This document shows, one piece after another, positions 17,961-26,069 of a DNA stretch of 64,000 bases (position 1 is the stretch's first letter; each line of letters opens with the position of its first letter). The notes beneath the pieces are model-generated. The model ran no database searches, had not been told where the DNA came from, and was given only the letters and a program-made list of their open reading frames with translations. This DNA is from Streptomyces sp. NBC_00237 (GTDB lineage Bacteria > Actinomycetota > Actinomycetes > Streptomycetales > Streptomycetaceae): the NCBI RefSeq assembly GCF_026342435.1, contig NZ_JAPEMT010000003.1:620001-684000 (forward strand), in the 5' to 3' direction. Position numbers and translations under genes: made by a program.

Positions 17961-17961
17961 C

Positions 17962-17990
17962 GACGCCCGAAGGTGCGGGCGGGAGGCGTC
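17962..17990. terminator. Possible weak hairpin between convergent genes
   Basis: GACGCC (17962-17967) and GGCGTC (17985-17990) can pair between the NmrA-like gene and the convergent serine hydrolase. The stem is short and its inner part imperfect. Confidence 0.3.
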
Positions 17991-18000
17991 CCGGCGAACG

Positions 18001-19542
18001 TCAGGCAGTGCCGGGAGACCCCTCCCACACCTCGGAAGTCACCCTCCGGGCCCGGACGGTCCGGACGGCCCGGACGGTGCGGAACGCCCGGGCGGCGAGC
18101 ACCGCCGCCGAGGCGGCAGCGGAGGTCGCCAGCCAGAGGAAGAGGGCGGGCCAGACGTACGAGATCATGGCCAGGTCCGCGCCCCTTCGGGTGAGCAGGC
18201 CCGCCAGGTCGCCGACGAAGAGGAAGGAGGCGATGGGCAGGGTGTGGGGGAGGGTGCGCAGGGCGGTGCGCCACCACGGGCGGGTGGCTGTGAGCCTGGC
18301 CCAGCGGCGGGCCCGGACCACACCGGTGGTGCCGAGGGCGAGGGACAGTGCGGTGAGGGCGGCGAGGACGTAGTCGGCCTGGAGGGTGAAGGGGACGTCG
18401 CTTCCCGGTGAATCGCCCCGGGCGAGGTCGGCGATTCCCTGGGCGAGGAGGGTCGCGTCGTCGCCGGAGATCATGCCGGTGTTGGTGACGACGGCGATGC
18501 CGGTGAGGCTGTCGGGGAGCAGGATCTGCGCGGCGTTGTGGGTGAGGAGCTGCCCGGTGTGCCGGATCTCGCGCGGTCCTTCGCCGGTCTCCTGAGTCCA
18601 GCCCATGGCGTAGGAAGTGCCCTCGGGCGTACGGGGCGGAGTGTGCAGGGTGGTGATGCTCCGGGCCGAGACGACCTGGTGGCCGTCCGCCGAGGCGCCG
18701 CCGTCGTACTGGGCGATCAGCCAGCGGGCGAGGTCGTCGGCGGTGGCGACGGTGCCGAAACCGCCCGCGGTGAACCAGTGCGGCTGGTCGCGCTCGATCA
18801 GTCGGCCGTACGCGCGAACGTAACCGCGTGCCTGCTCGGGCATGGCGGAGGTGGAGTCGACGGTGATGGTGCGGGCCATGCCCAGGGGGCGGAAGACCCG
18901 GTCGGCCATGTAGGTGGCGAAGGGCTGCCCGGCCACGACCTCCACCAGGCGTGCGGCAACCGCGTAGTTGGTGTTGTGGTAGCTCATGCGGGTGCCGGGA
19001 TCGCTCGCGAGCCGCACCCCGTGCAGGGCGGTGACCGCTTCGGTGAGAGTGCGTGGCTGGGGGCCGACCAGGTCGGGGTGGGTCGCATCGGCCATGCCCG
19101 AGGTCTGGTTGAGGAGTTGGCGTACGGTGATGCGCTCGGCGCGAGGGTCGGCGAGGGTGAAGTCCGGGAGGTACTGCCGTACCGGGCGGTCGAGGCCGAC
19201 CTTGCCCACCTCGGCCAGTTGCATGACGGCCAGCGCGGTCATCGACTTGGAGAGCGAGGCCACCGGCACCGGGGTCCGCGCGGAGAGGGTCTTGTCCGCC
19301 GCGGTGTGCCCGTACCCGGCGGTGTGCACGATCCGGTCGCCCCGGGTCACGGCCACCACGGCACCGGGAAGATCGGTCTCCTCCATGTACGTGCGTACGT
19401 AGCGGTCGACGGCATCCGAGGTCAGGGACTCGGCACCGGGTGCGGCGAGGGCGGATTCGGTGGCGCAGATCAGGGCTGCGGCGGCGGTCACGGCAGCGGC
19501 CAGAACACGCAGGTGGCGGGGCCGGGACGAGGGCTTCTTCAT
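18001..19542 (-). CDS. Exported serine hydrolase (beta-lactamase class C-like) with C-terminal membrane domain
   Basis: The start is ATG 19542 with a GGATGGGGG stretch upstream. A signal peptide lies at residues about 1-34 (MKKPSSRPRHL..., Ala-rich core, ALAAPG). The extracytoplasmic catalytic domain has SLSKSMTAL (SxxK), a YHNTNYA motif (Tyr general base; YxN) and RHTGQL (HTG, in the KTG position). After residue about 390 there are four predicted membrane helices (LQADYVLAALTALSLAL, LPIASFLFVGDLAGLL, ISYVWPALFLWLATSAAASAAVLAA among them), so the enzyme is held at the cell surface. The family includes D-alanyl-D-alanine carboxypeptidases and penicillin-binding-like esterases. 513 residues, monocistronic and convergent with the TetR operon. 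Confidence 0.88.
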   Translation of the reverse strand: MKKPSSRPRHLRVLAAAVTAAAALICATESALAAPGAESLTSDAVDRYVRTYMEETDLPGAVVAVTRGDRIVHTAGYGHTAADKTLSARTPVPVASLSKSMTALAVMQLAEVGKVGLDRPVRQYLPDFTLADPRAERITVRQLLNQTSGMADATHPDLVGPQPRTLTEAVTALHGVRLASDPGTRMSYHNTNYAVAARLVEVVAGQPFATYMADRVFRPLGMARTITVDSTSAMPEQARGYVRAYGRLIERDQPHWFTAGGFGTVATADDLARWLIAQYDGGASADGHQVVSARSITTLHTPPRTPEGTSYAMGWTQETGEGPREIRHTGQLLTHNAAQILLPDSLTGIAVVTNTGMISGDDATLLAQGIADLARGDSPGSDVPFTLQADYVLAALTALSLALGTTGVVRARRWARLTATRPWWRTALRTLPHTLPIASFLFVGDLAGLLTRRGADLAMISYVWPALFLWLATSAAASAAVLAARAFRTVRAVRTVRARRVTSEVWEGSPGTA

Positions 19543-19859
19543 GCCCCCATCCGATCGCGTCGGGGGGCATCGGCGCAGTGGCGTACAGGAGAGTTCAGAG
19601 GTAGAGCGGGCACTACTGACCGAGGGGTTCCGGCTTGCTACGGCGGACAGGTCGTCCCCCGGAGACCGGCGGGCCGGTCGGGCCCCACCCCGCCGTCGCA
19701 CCGGGCCGCCAGCGCGTCCCGGGAACGGACGGCCACCAGCCGCTCCCGGTAGGTGTTCAGGAACTCCTCCAGCCTGGCCGCGGGCTTGCGGAGGGGGCCA
19801 ACGCCTTCGTCAGGCACGCTCAGCGGTTCGGGCGGGGGCGCGGGGGTACTCGGAATGCC

Positions 19860-19988
19860 ATGACGGCAGTGGAGGGTTCCCGGGGGGAGGGCAGGCTGGT
19901 CACGGCCTTCTTGAACCTCTTCCTGTTCTTGGTCCTGATCGTGGCGGCCGTGATATTCGTGGTCCATAAGCTCAGGGGCCGCACGTAG
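19860..19988 (+). CDS. Possible 42-residue single-pass membrane protein
   Basis: From ATG 19860 a short frame encodes about 14 polar residues, a continuous hydrophobic helix (AFLNLFLFLVLIVAAVIFVV) and a basic tail (HKLRGRT). The composition differs sharply from the Arg/Pro/Gly noise of chance frames in this genome, which is the main support. The ribosome site is poor (GGAAT 4 nt upstream). The basic tail after the helix suggests an outside-in orientation. Function unknown. Confidence 0.45.
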   Translation: MTAVEGSRGEGRLVTAFLNLFLFLVLIVAAVIFVVHKLRGRT

Positions 19989-20067
19989 TTCCTGACCTCG
20001 GCACAGCCGCGACCCGCGAGGTCTCTTCACGTCACGGCGCGTCCAACGGCTGTGGTGCAGCGGGATG

Positions 20068-20556
20068 TCAACGCGCCCGCCGCTTCTTGCGGTGGGGGCG
20101 ATGTGGGCGGACGAAGGTGTCGAGCTCGCCTACGGCTGCACGGATATGGGCCGTACCGTGACGCAACCGCTCGCCCGCGCACCACCAGGACAGCCGCCCG
20201 TCCGCATCACGAGGATGCATGCCCAGCTCATGCTCAGGGCACAGAGGCCACGCCTGCCACAGCCGCTCGGTGATGGTCTCCTGCGCGGCATCAGTGATGA
20301 TCGCCAGTGCCTGGGCAGGGTCGTCCGCCGAGTCCGGGTACAGGGAGTTGCCGTGCCACTCGCCGTTGGCCAGAGCGACGTAGACGTTCTCCGGCTCGTT
20401 CGCAGCACAGGGCGGAAGAGCCAGCAGTTGCAGGGGCTGCTGCTCGGGAAGGGTCACCGCCAGGTCCCGGTTGAGGAGGACCAGAGCCCCCTCCCACGTC
20501 GAGTACGTCCCCGGCGGGACGCGACGGGGCTCGGGGCTGTCGAAAGGAGGGCGCAT
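20068..20556 (-). CDS. Hypothetical protein with CPEHELGMHP and WWC motifs
   Basis: A 162-residue protein starting at ATG 20556 (GGAAG about 9 nt upstream). No signal peptide or membrane helix. The central part (ENVYVALANGEWHGNSLYPDSADDP) and a cysteine/histidine segment (WPLCPEHELGMHPRDADGRLSWWC) are reminiscent of Streptomyces hypothetical proteins in which CPxHxHxxH and WxC could bind zinc. The tail is strongly basic (RPHRPHRKKRRAR). Divergent from the NRPS cluster, so probably unrelated to it. Biochemical role unknown. Confidence 0.65.
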   Translation of the reverse strand: MRPPFDSPEPRRVPPGTYSTWEGALVLLNRDLAVTLPEQQPLQLLALPPCAANEPENVYVALANGEWHGNSLYPDSADDPAQALAIITDAAQETITERLWQAWPLCPEHELGMHPRDADGRLSWWCAGERLRHGTAHIRAAVGELDTFVRPHRPHRKKRRAR

Positions 20557-20870
20557 GGGGACGATCTTCCACCACAGGGGGGCCACGTAGCCATTCAACG
20601 AAAGCCACAGCAACGCACAGCAACGGCAGAGGGACGTCAGCCATGCCCCGTCCTCTGGGTGAAATTCGTGCTCAACTCGCGGTGACGTTGGCCGTGTTGT
20701 TCTCGCACGCGTGGGGGTCGCGCATACGCGGCCGGGCCCAGCCGAGGACTGCTGTCCGAATCCAGCCATGCCGGGTGCGAGTCGGCCACTTCTGTCCCCG
20801 TTCTCCGGGATCGCTGGCCGTTGACCCCACCAGACGGCACCCTTCCCAGTAGCCACGTACCACCGTCAGT

Positions 20871-20897
20871 GGTGTGCCCGGCGACCCCGGGCACACC
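20871..20897. promoter_or_regulatory. Strong inverted repeat in the NRPS leader
   Basis: GGTGTGCCCGG-CGACC-CCGGGCACACC: an 11-bp perfect stem with a 5-nt loop, 39 bp before the start codon of the first NRPS. It may be an operator, or a hairpin terminating upstream transcription or attenuating the cluster. Confidence 0.55.
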
Positions 20898-20936
20898 GCC
20901 GACGGCGATTCCTGTCGCTCGGGGGTTCAGGTCGTC

Positions 20937-23900
20937 ATGTCTTCACACGGGATATACGGGCCTTTCGAGCCTGTCGTCGAGGCGCTTCTGAGACGGGCCG
21001 GACGACAGCCGGAGCGAGTCGCCGTCCGGCAGGGGCCCGAGCACCTGACGTACGGGGAGCTGGCCGACCGGGTCCGCGCCGAGGCCGGGCGGATCGGGCG
21101 GGCCGTCGAGGGCTCAGCGGGTCCGGAGCCCGTCGTCGCGGTCGCGCTGCCGCGCGGGATCGACCTGGTGGTGACGCTGCTCGGCACGCTCCACAGCGGC
21201 GCCGTGTTCCTGCCGGTCGATCCCGAGCTGCCGGGGGAGCGCGCCGGACGGATGCTGTCGGCGGCCGACCTCCTTGTCACCGGCGGGGCCCATCGCACGC
21301 TCGCCGAACGCTCCGGCCTTCCGCTCCTCCCTCCAGCCCCGCGCGGCGGCGTCCTCCAGCCGGTGAGCGCGGCGCAGGAAGGCCCGGTTCGGCAGCCGGT
21401 CGCCGGAGGGCCGGACCCGTGGTCGGCCGACCACGACAGAGGGCGGCCCGTGCACCGGGAGCAGGGCGCCTATGTGCTGTTCACCTCCGGAAGTACCGGA
21501 ACCCCCAAGGCTGTCTGCGTACCGCACGGCGCACTGGCGAACCACACGGCGTCGGTCTCCGCGGCGTACGGCCTGCGGCCCGACGACCGGGTGCTCCAGC
21601 TCGCCTCCGCCGGGTTCGACGTGGCGTTGGAAGAGATCCTGCCGACCCTGGCCGTCGGCGCCGAGCTGGTTCTCGCACCGCCCGTCGTGCTCTCGCCCGA
21701 AGATCTCAGCTCGCTTCTCGCGGCGGAGCGTGTGACGGTGGCCAACCTCGCGACCCCCTACTGGCAGCACTGGGTGCGGGATCTGACGGACGGCCGGGCG
21801 CCGGTCTCCGATCACCTGCGGCTGCTCGTCGTGGGCAGCGACACGGGACGCGCGTCGACGCTGGCCGACTGGCGGCGGTTCAGTGACGCGGCGGTCGTCA
21901 ACGCCTACGGGCTGACCGAGGCGACCATCACCTCCACGGTGCACCGCTTCCCCGCCGAGGAGCCGTCGCCGCCGTACGCCGAGCAGGACGGCGCCGTACT
22001 GCCGGTCGGCCGCCCCCTCGGCGGGGTGGGAGTCCGCCTGCTCGGCCAGGACCTGCGGCCGGTCCTGGCAGGCGAGACAGGTGAGATCTTCGTGTCCGGT
22101 GCCGGCCTGGCGAGGGGCTATCTCGAGGACCCGGCACTCACGGCCGAACGCTTCGTGCCCGACCCGCTCGCCGACCCGCCGGGCGCCCGCCTCTACCGCA
22201 CCGGAGACCTGGGGCGGTGGGACGGACAAGGAGCCCTGTACGTCCTCGGCCGCGCCGACGAACTGGTCAAGATCCGAGGCCAGCGAGTCCACCCGCGCGA
22301 GGCCGACCGCCATCTGACGGCCCATCCGCAGGTCGCCGCCGCCCACACACTGGCCCCCCGGACGGGCCCCTCGGACACCACCGAGCTGATCGCGTTCGTC
22401 GTCCCGGCCGACGAGCGTGCCGTACCGACCGCGGGGCAGTTACGGGATCACCTCGCCACCCAGCTGCCCCCGGCGCACGTACCCACGCGCTACGTCATCG
22501 TGGACGCGCTGCCCCTGCGGACCAACGGAAAGGTGGACACCGAGGCGCTCCCGTTGCCCTCCGGATGGCAGCGGGACACGCACAGCCCGCGTCGGCCTCC
22601 GGCCACCGACACCGAGGAAGCGCTGGCGGCCGTCTGGTGCGAGGTCCTGGAGGTCACGGACCTCGGGACGGACGACTCGTTCCTCGACCTCGGGGGCCAC
22701 TCCCTGGCCGTGGCCCGGATGGCCAACCGCATCACCGAACGGTTCGGTGTACGTCTTCCCGTGAGCGCCCTCATGGCCGCGCCGACCATCGCCGAACAGG
22801 CCGCGTTGCTCACCGCCCCCGAGAGGGCGGGGCTGTCGGCCCCGCTCCCGCCGCTGGTGCGCGCCGCCCCGGACGCGGACGTGCCGCTGACGGCCCAGCA
22901 GCGACAGGTGTGGTTCCTCCAGAAGCTGTCCCCTGGCAACGTCGCCTACCACGCGCAGACGACCCTCCGCGTCATCGGCGCCCTGGACACCGACGCGCTC
23001 GGCCGGGCCGTCGCGACGCTCACCGCCCGGCACGCGATCTTCCGCACCACCTTCCACGACGACGACGGAACACCCCGGCAGCGGACGCACGCCACCGGCC
23101 CGATGCCCGTGGAACTCGTCGACCTCACCGCACTGCCCGCCGGTGAACAGCGCGCCCGGGTCGAGGAGATCACCGCCGAGCGGGCCCGGACACCGTTCGC
23201 GCTCGACGAACTGCCGCTGCTGCGCTGGACTGTGGTGCGTCTGGGGCCGCTCCAGCACGAGATCGTCCTCGTCGAACACCATCTCGTGCACGACGGCTGG
23301 TCCTTCGGACTCCTCATGCAGGAACTGCGCGCCTGCTACGCGGCCGAGGTCACGGGCGAACCGGCCGATCTGCCCGCCCTCCCCTTCCAGTACGCCGACT
23401 ACGCCCTGTGGCAGCACACGTCCCTCACCTCCGACGCGTTCCTCGCGCAGCGCGACCACTGGGCGGGGGTGCTGGCAGACGCGCCCGCACCGACCACGCT
23501 TCCCACCCTCACCCCGCGCCGAGGGAAGCAGACCTTCCGAGGCGGCGCCGTCCGCGTCGAGGTACCGACCGGCACCGTCACCGCGCTGCGCAGACTGGCA
23601 CGGCAGGAGGGGGCCACGCTGTTCGCCACCATGCTGGCCGGGTTCTACGCCGTACTGGGCCGCTGCACCGGTGAGGAGGACCTGGTGATCGGCTCCGGCT
23701 TCGCCAACCGCCAGATGGCGCAGACGGAACAGCTGATCGGCATGCTGGTCAACCCCGTCGTCCTGCGCTGCGACATCGGCGGCAACCCCGCCTTCACGAC
23801 CCTGGTGCACCGCACCCGGGACACGGTGCTGACAGCGTCCGCGCACCAGGAGTACCCGTTCCTCGAACTCGTACGGCACCTCAACCCGGACCGTGACCCC

Positions 23901-26069
23901 ACGGCGAATCCGTACTTCCAGCTGATGTTCAGCTCCAACGACGCGCGTCTGCCGGACCTGGAGCTGCCCGGGGCGTCGGCCACCGTGTTCGAACGGGACA
24001 ACGGCTCGGCCAAAGCCGACCTGAACGTCATCATGATCCCGCGCGCCGAGGCGGAAAAGGGAGCGGACGGCCGCGTCGACGGCCGCGTGACGCTGCTGTG
24101 GGAGTACAACGCCGATCTGTTCGACCCCGGGTTCATGGCGGAGCTGGTCGAGTCCTATCTGGGCCTTTTGTCCGACGCGGCGCGCCACCCGGACCGCCGG
24201 CTCTCCGACCTCGCACTGCTCAGTGCGGAGCGCAGGAAGGCGCTGCTGCGTGCGGGCCGGGGGCAGGAGGCCGAGCCCGCCCGCCCCCTCGCCCTGTTGA
24301 TCGAGGACGCGGTCCGCCGGTGCCCGGACGCGGTGGCGGTCCTTACGGCCGACGGCGAACAGGTCACCTACGCCGAACTGGCCGTCGAGGCCGCAGCGGT
24401 GGCCGCCCGGCTGGACGAGGCGGGAACGGGCGACGAGCCGGTCGGGCTCTTCCTCTCCCGCACCCCCCGCATGATCGCGGCGCTCCTGGGCGTTCTGCTG
24501 TCGGGCCGGTCCTATCTGCCGCTGGACCCGGCGCACCCGCCCGCCAGGACCGGGTTCACCCTCGGCGACTCCGGTGCCCGGTGCGTGCTCGTCGACACGC
24601 GCACCGCCGCGCAGCTGCCCGAAGGCCCCTGGGAGGCGATCGACGCCGGTACGGCCGGGTACCACCCGGTCGGCACGGCGGCCGTGTTCCCCCGGCCCCC
24701 GGCCCGCCCGGAGGCGACGGCGTACGTCCTCTACACCTCCGGCAGCACGGGACCGCCCAAGGGGTGCCTGGTCAGCCACCGCAACCTCGACCACTTCGTC
24801 CGCTGGGCGATGCGCGACACCCCGGCCGACGCCTTCTCGCGGACCCTGGCGACCGCCTCCATCTGCTTCGACATGTCCTTGTACGAGATCCTGCCCACGC
24901 TCGCCTCGGGCGGCACGGTGCAGCTCCTCGATCACCTCCTGGACCTGCCGAAGCTGCCGCCGGACGAGGCACCCACCCAACTGTGCGCGGTACCGAGCCT
25001 GTTGGGGGATCTCCTGCGTGACCACCGGTTGCCGCCCGGGTTGCTCCTGGTCAATCTGGGGGGCGAGGCGCCCCCCTCCGCGCTGGTCTCCCGGCTGTGC
25101 GCTGCCGGGATTCCGGCGGTGCGCAACCTGTACGGTCCGACCGAGATCACCGTCCTCGCCACCGCCTCGGCGGTCACCGACCCCGGCCAGGACCACGCAC
25201 GCCCGGTGCCGCTCGGCGGTCCAGTCCCCGGTGCGCAGGTGTACGTCGTCGACGAGTGGCTCAACCTGATGCCGCCCAACTGCCCCGGCGAACTGGTCGT
25301 GGGCGGCGACGGAGTCACCGCCGGGTACCGGGGACGCCCCGGCCTCACGGCCGAACGGTTCGTGCCGGACGTGTTCTCCGGCGTGCCGAACGCCCGCCTC
25401 TACCGCACCGGAGACCGGGCCCGGTGGACCACCGACGGCCGTCTCGAATTCCTGGGACGGCTGGACGACCAGGTGAAGATCAGGGGCCTGCGGATCGAAC
25501 TGGGCGAGATCGACCACGTACTGGCCGACCACCCGAGCGTGTCGGCCGCCTGGGCGGTCGTCACGGGCGAGGCCCCCGACCAGATCCTCACCGCCTATCT
25601 GCAGCGGTCGGGCGAGGCGGACCCTGACCCGGCGGAGCTGCACGCCCACGCCTCGGCCCGGCTGCCGTCGGGACTGGTGCCGACCGCTTTCGTTGTCCTG
25701 GACGAGGTGCCGCTGACACCCACCGGCAAGGTCGACCGGTCGCGCCTGCCGCTGTGGGGCGAATCGGCCGACGCGCCGCAGAGCCGCACGACCAGCCCGC
25801 CGCCTGCCACCGCCGACGCCCTCGAAGAGCACGTGCTGCGGATCTGGGCCGAGGTCCTCGACCAGCCGGAACTCCACCGGGACAGCAGCTTCTTCGCAGT
25901 CGGAGGACATTCGCTGCTGATGTTGCGGCTGCGTCACCGCATCGCGGCGGAGCTGGGCGCGGAGGTGGAGACGTCGGCGTTCTTCGACCATCCGACGGTC
26001 GCGGAGATGACGGCGCACGTGCGCTCGCTCCTGTCCGGCGGGCCGGACGGGCCGGGGGCGCAGGGATGA
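20937..26069 (+). CDS. Dimodular nonribosomal peptide synthetase, A-T-C-A-T
   Basis: 1710 residues from ATG 20937. Module 1 is A (about 15-510) and T with phosphopantetheine Ser589 in LGGHS, with no leading C domain, so this is the initiating module. Module 2 is C (about 640-1085, HHLVHDG at 781-787), A (about 1105-1610, LYTSGSTGPPKG core) and T (Ser1659, VGGHS). My reading of the A1 pocket by alignment to GrsA is D-V-E-N-V-G-A-I-T-K; A2 reads D-M-Y-C-N-G-L-V-L-K, which I cannot assign. The A1 pocket shares six positions with hydroxyornithine codes such as DMENLGLINK (recalled). A rare TTA codon lies at 22440-22442, suggesting bldA control. Its stop overlaps the next NRPS start (ATGA), and MbtH and an MFS exporter follow. 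Confidence 0.95.
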   Translation: MSSHGIYGPFEPVVEALLRRAGRQPERVAVRQGPEHLTYGELADRVRAEAGRIGRAVEGSAGPEPVVAVALPRGIDLVVTLLGTLHSGAVFLPVDPELPGERAGRMLSAADLLVTGGAHRTLAERSGLPLLPPAPRGGVLQPVSAAQEGPVRQPVAGGPDPWSADHDRGRPVHREQGAYVLFTSGSTGTPKAVCVPHGALANHTASVSAAYGLRPDDRVLQLASAGFDVALEEILPTLAVGAELVLAPPVVLSPEDLSSLLAAERVTVANLATPYWQHWVRDLTDGRAPVSDHLRLLVVGSDTGRASTLADWRRFSDAAVVNAYGLTEATITSTVHRFPAEEPSPPYAEQDGAVLPVGRPLGGVGVRLLGQDLRPVLAGETGEIFVSGAGLARGYLEDPALTAERFVPDPLADPPGARLYRTGDLGRWDGQGALYVLGRADELVKIRGQRVHPREADRHLTAHPQVAAAHTLAPRTGPSDTTELIAFVVPADERAVPTAGQLRDHLATQLPPAHVPTRYVIVDALPLRTNGKVDTEALPLPSGWQRDTHSPRRPPATDTEEALAAVWCEVLEVTDLGTDDSFLDLGGHSLAVARMANRITERFGVRLPVSALMAAPTIAEQAALLTAPERAGLSAPLPPLVRAAPDADVPLTAQQRQVWFLQKLSPGNVAYHAQTTLRVIGALDTDALGRAVATLTARHAIFRTTFHDDDGTPRQRTHATGPMPVELVDLTALPAGEQRARVEEITAERARTPFALDELPLLRWTVVRLGPLQHEIVLVEHHLVHDGWSFGLLMQELRACYAAEVTGEPADLPALPFQYADYALWQHTSLTSDAFLAQRDHWAGVLADAPAPTTLPTLTPRRGKQTFRGGAVRVEVPTGTVTALRRLARQEGATLFATMLAGFYAVLGRCTGEEDLVIGSGFANRQMAQTEQLIGMLVNPVVLRCDIGGNPAFTTLVHRTRDTVLTASAHQEYPFLELVRHLNPDRDPTANPYFQLMFSSNDARLPDLELPGASATVFERDNGSAKADLNVIMIPRAEAEKGADGRVDGRVTLLWEYNADLFDPGFMAELVESYLGLLSDAARHPDRRLSDLALLSAERRKALLRAGRGQEAEPARPLALLIEDAVRRCPDAVAVLTADGEQVTYAELAVEAAAVAARLDEAGTGDEPVGLFLSRTPRMIAALLGVLLSGRSYLPLDPAHPPARTGFTLGDSGARCVLVDTRTAAQLPEGPWEAIDAGTAGYHPVGTAAVFPRPPARPEATAYVLYTSGSTGPPKGCLVSHRNLDHFVRWAMRDTPADAFSRTLATASICFDMSLYEILPTLASGGTVQLLDHLLDLPKLPPDEAPTQLCAVPSLLGDLLRDHRLPPGLLLVNLGGEAPPSALVSRLCAAGIPAVRNLYGPTEITVLATASAVTDPGQDHARPVPLGGPVPGAQVYVVDEWLNLMPPNCPGELVVGGDGVTAGYRGRPGLTAERFVPDVFSGVPNARLYRTGDRARWTTDGRLEFLGRLDDQVKIRGLRIELGEIDHVLADHPSVSAAWAVVTGEAPDQILTAYLQRSGEADPDPAELHAHASARLPSGLVPTAFVVLDEVPLTPTGKVDRSRLPLWGESADAPQSRTTSPPPATADALEEHVLRIWAEVLDQPELHRDSSFFAVGGHSLLMLRLRHRIAAELGAEVETSAFFDHPTVAEMTAHVRSLLSGGPDGPGAQG

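Noticed and set aside
22440..26018. A 1192-codon minus-strand frame opposite the first NRPS
   Set aside because: A shadow frame produced by codon bias; the plus strand encodes the full set of NRPS core motifs.
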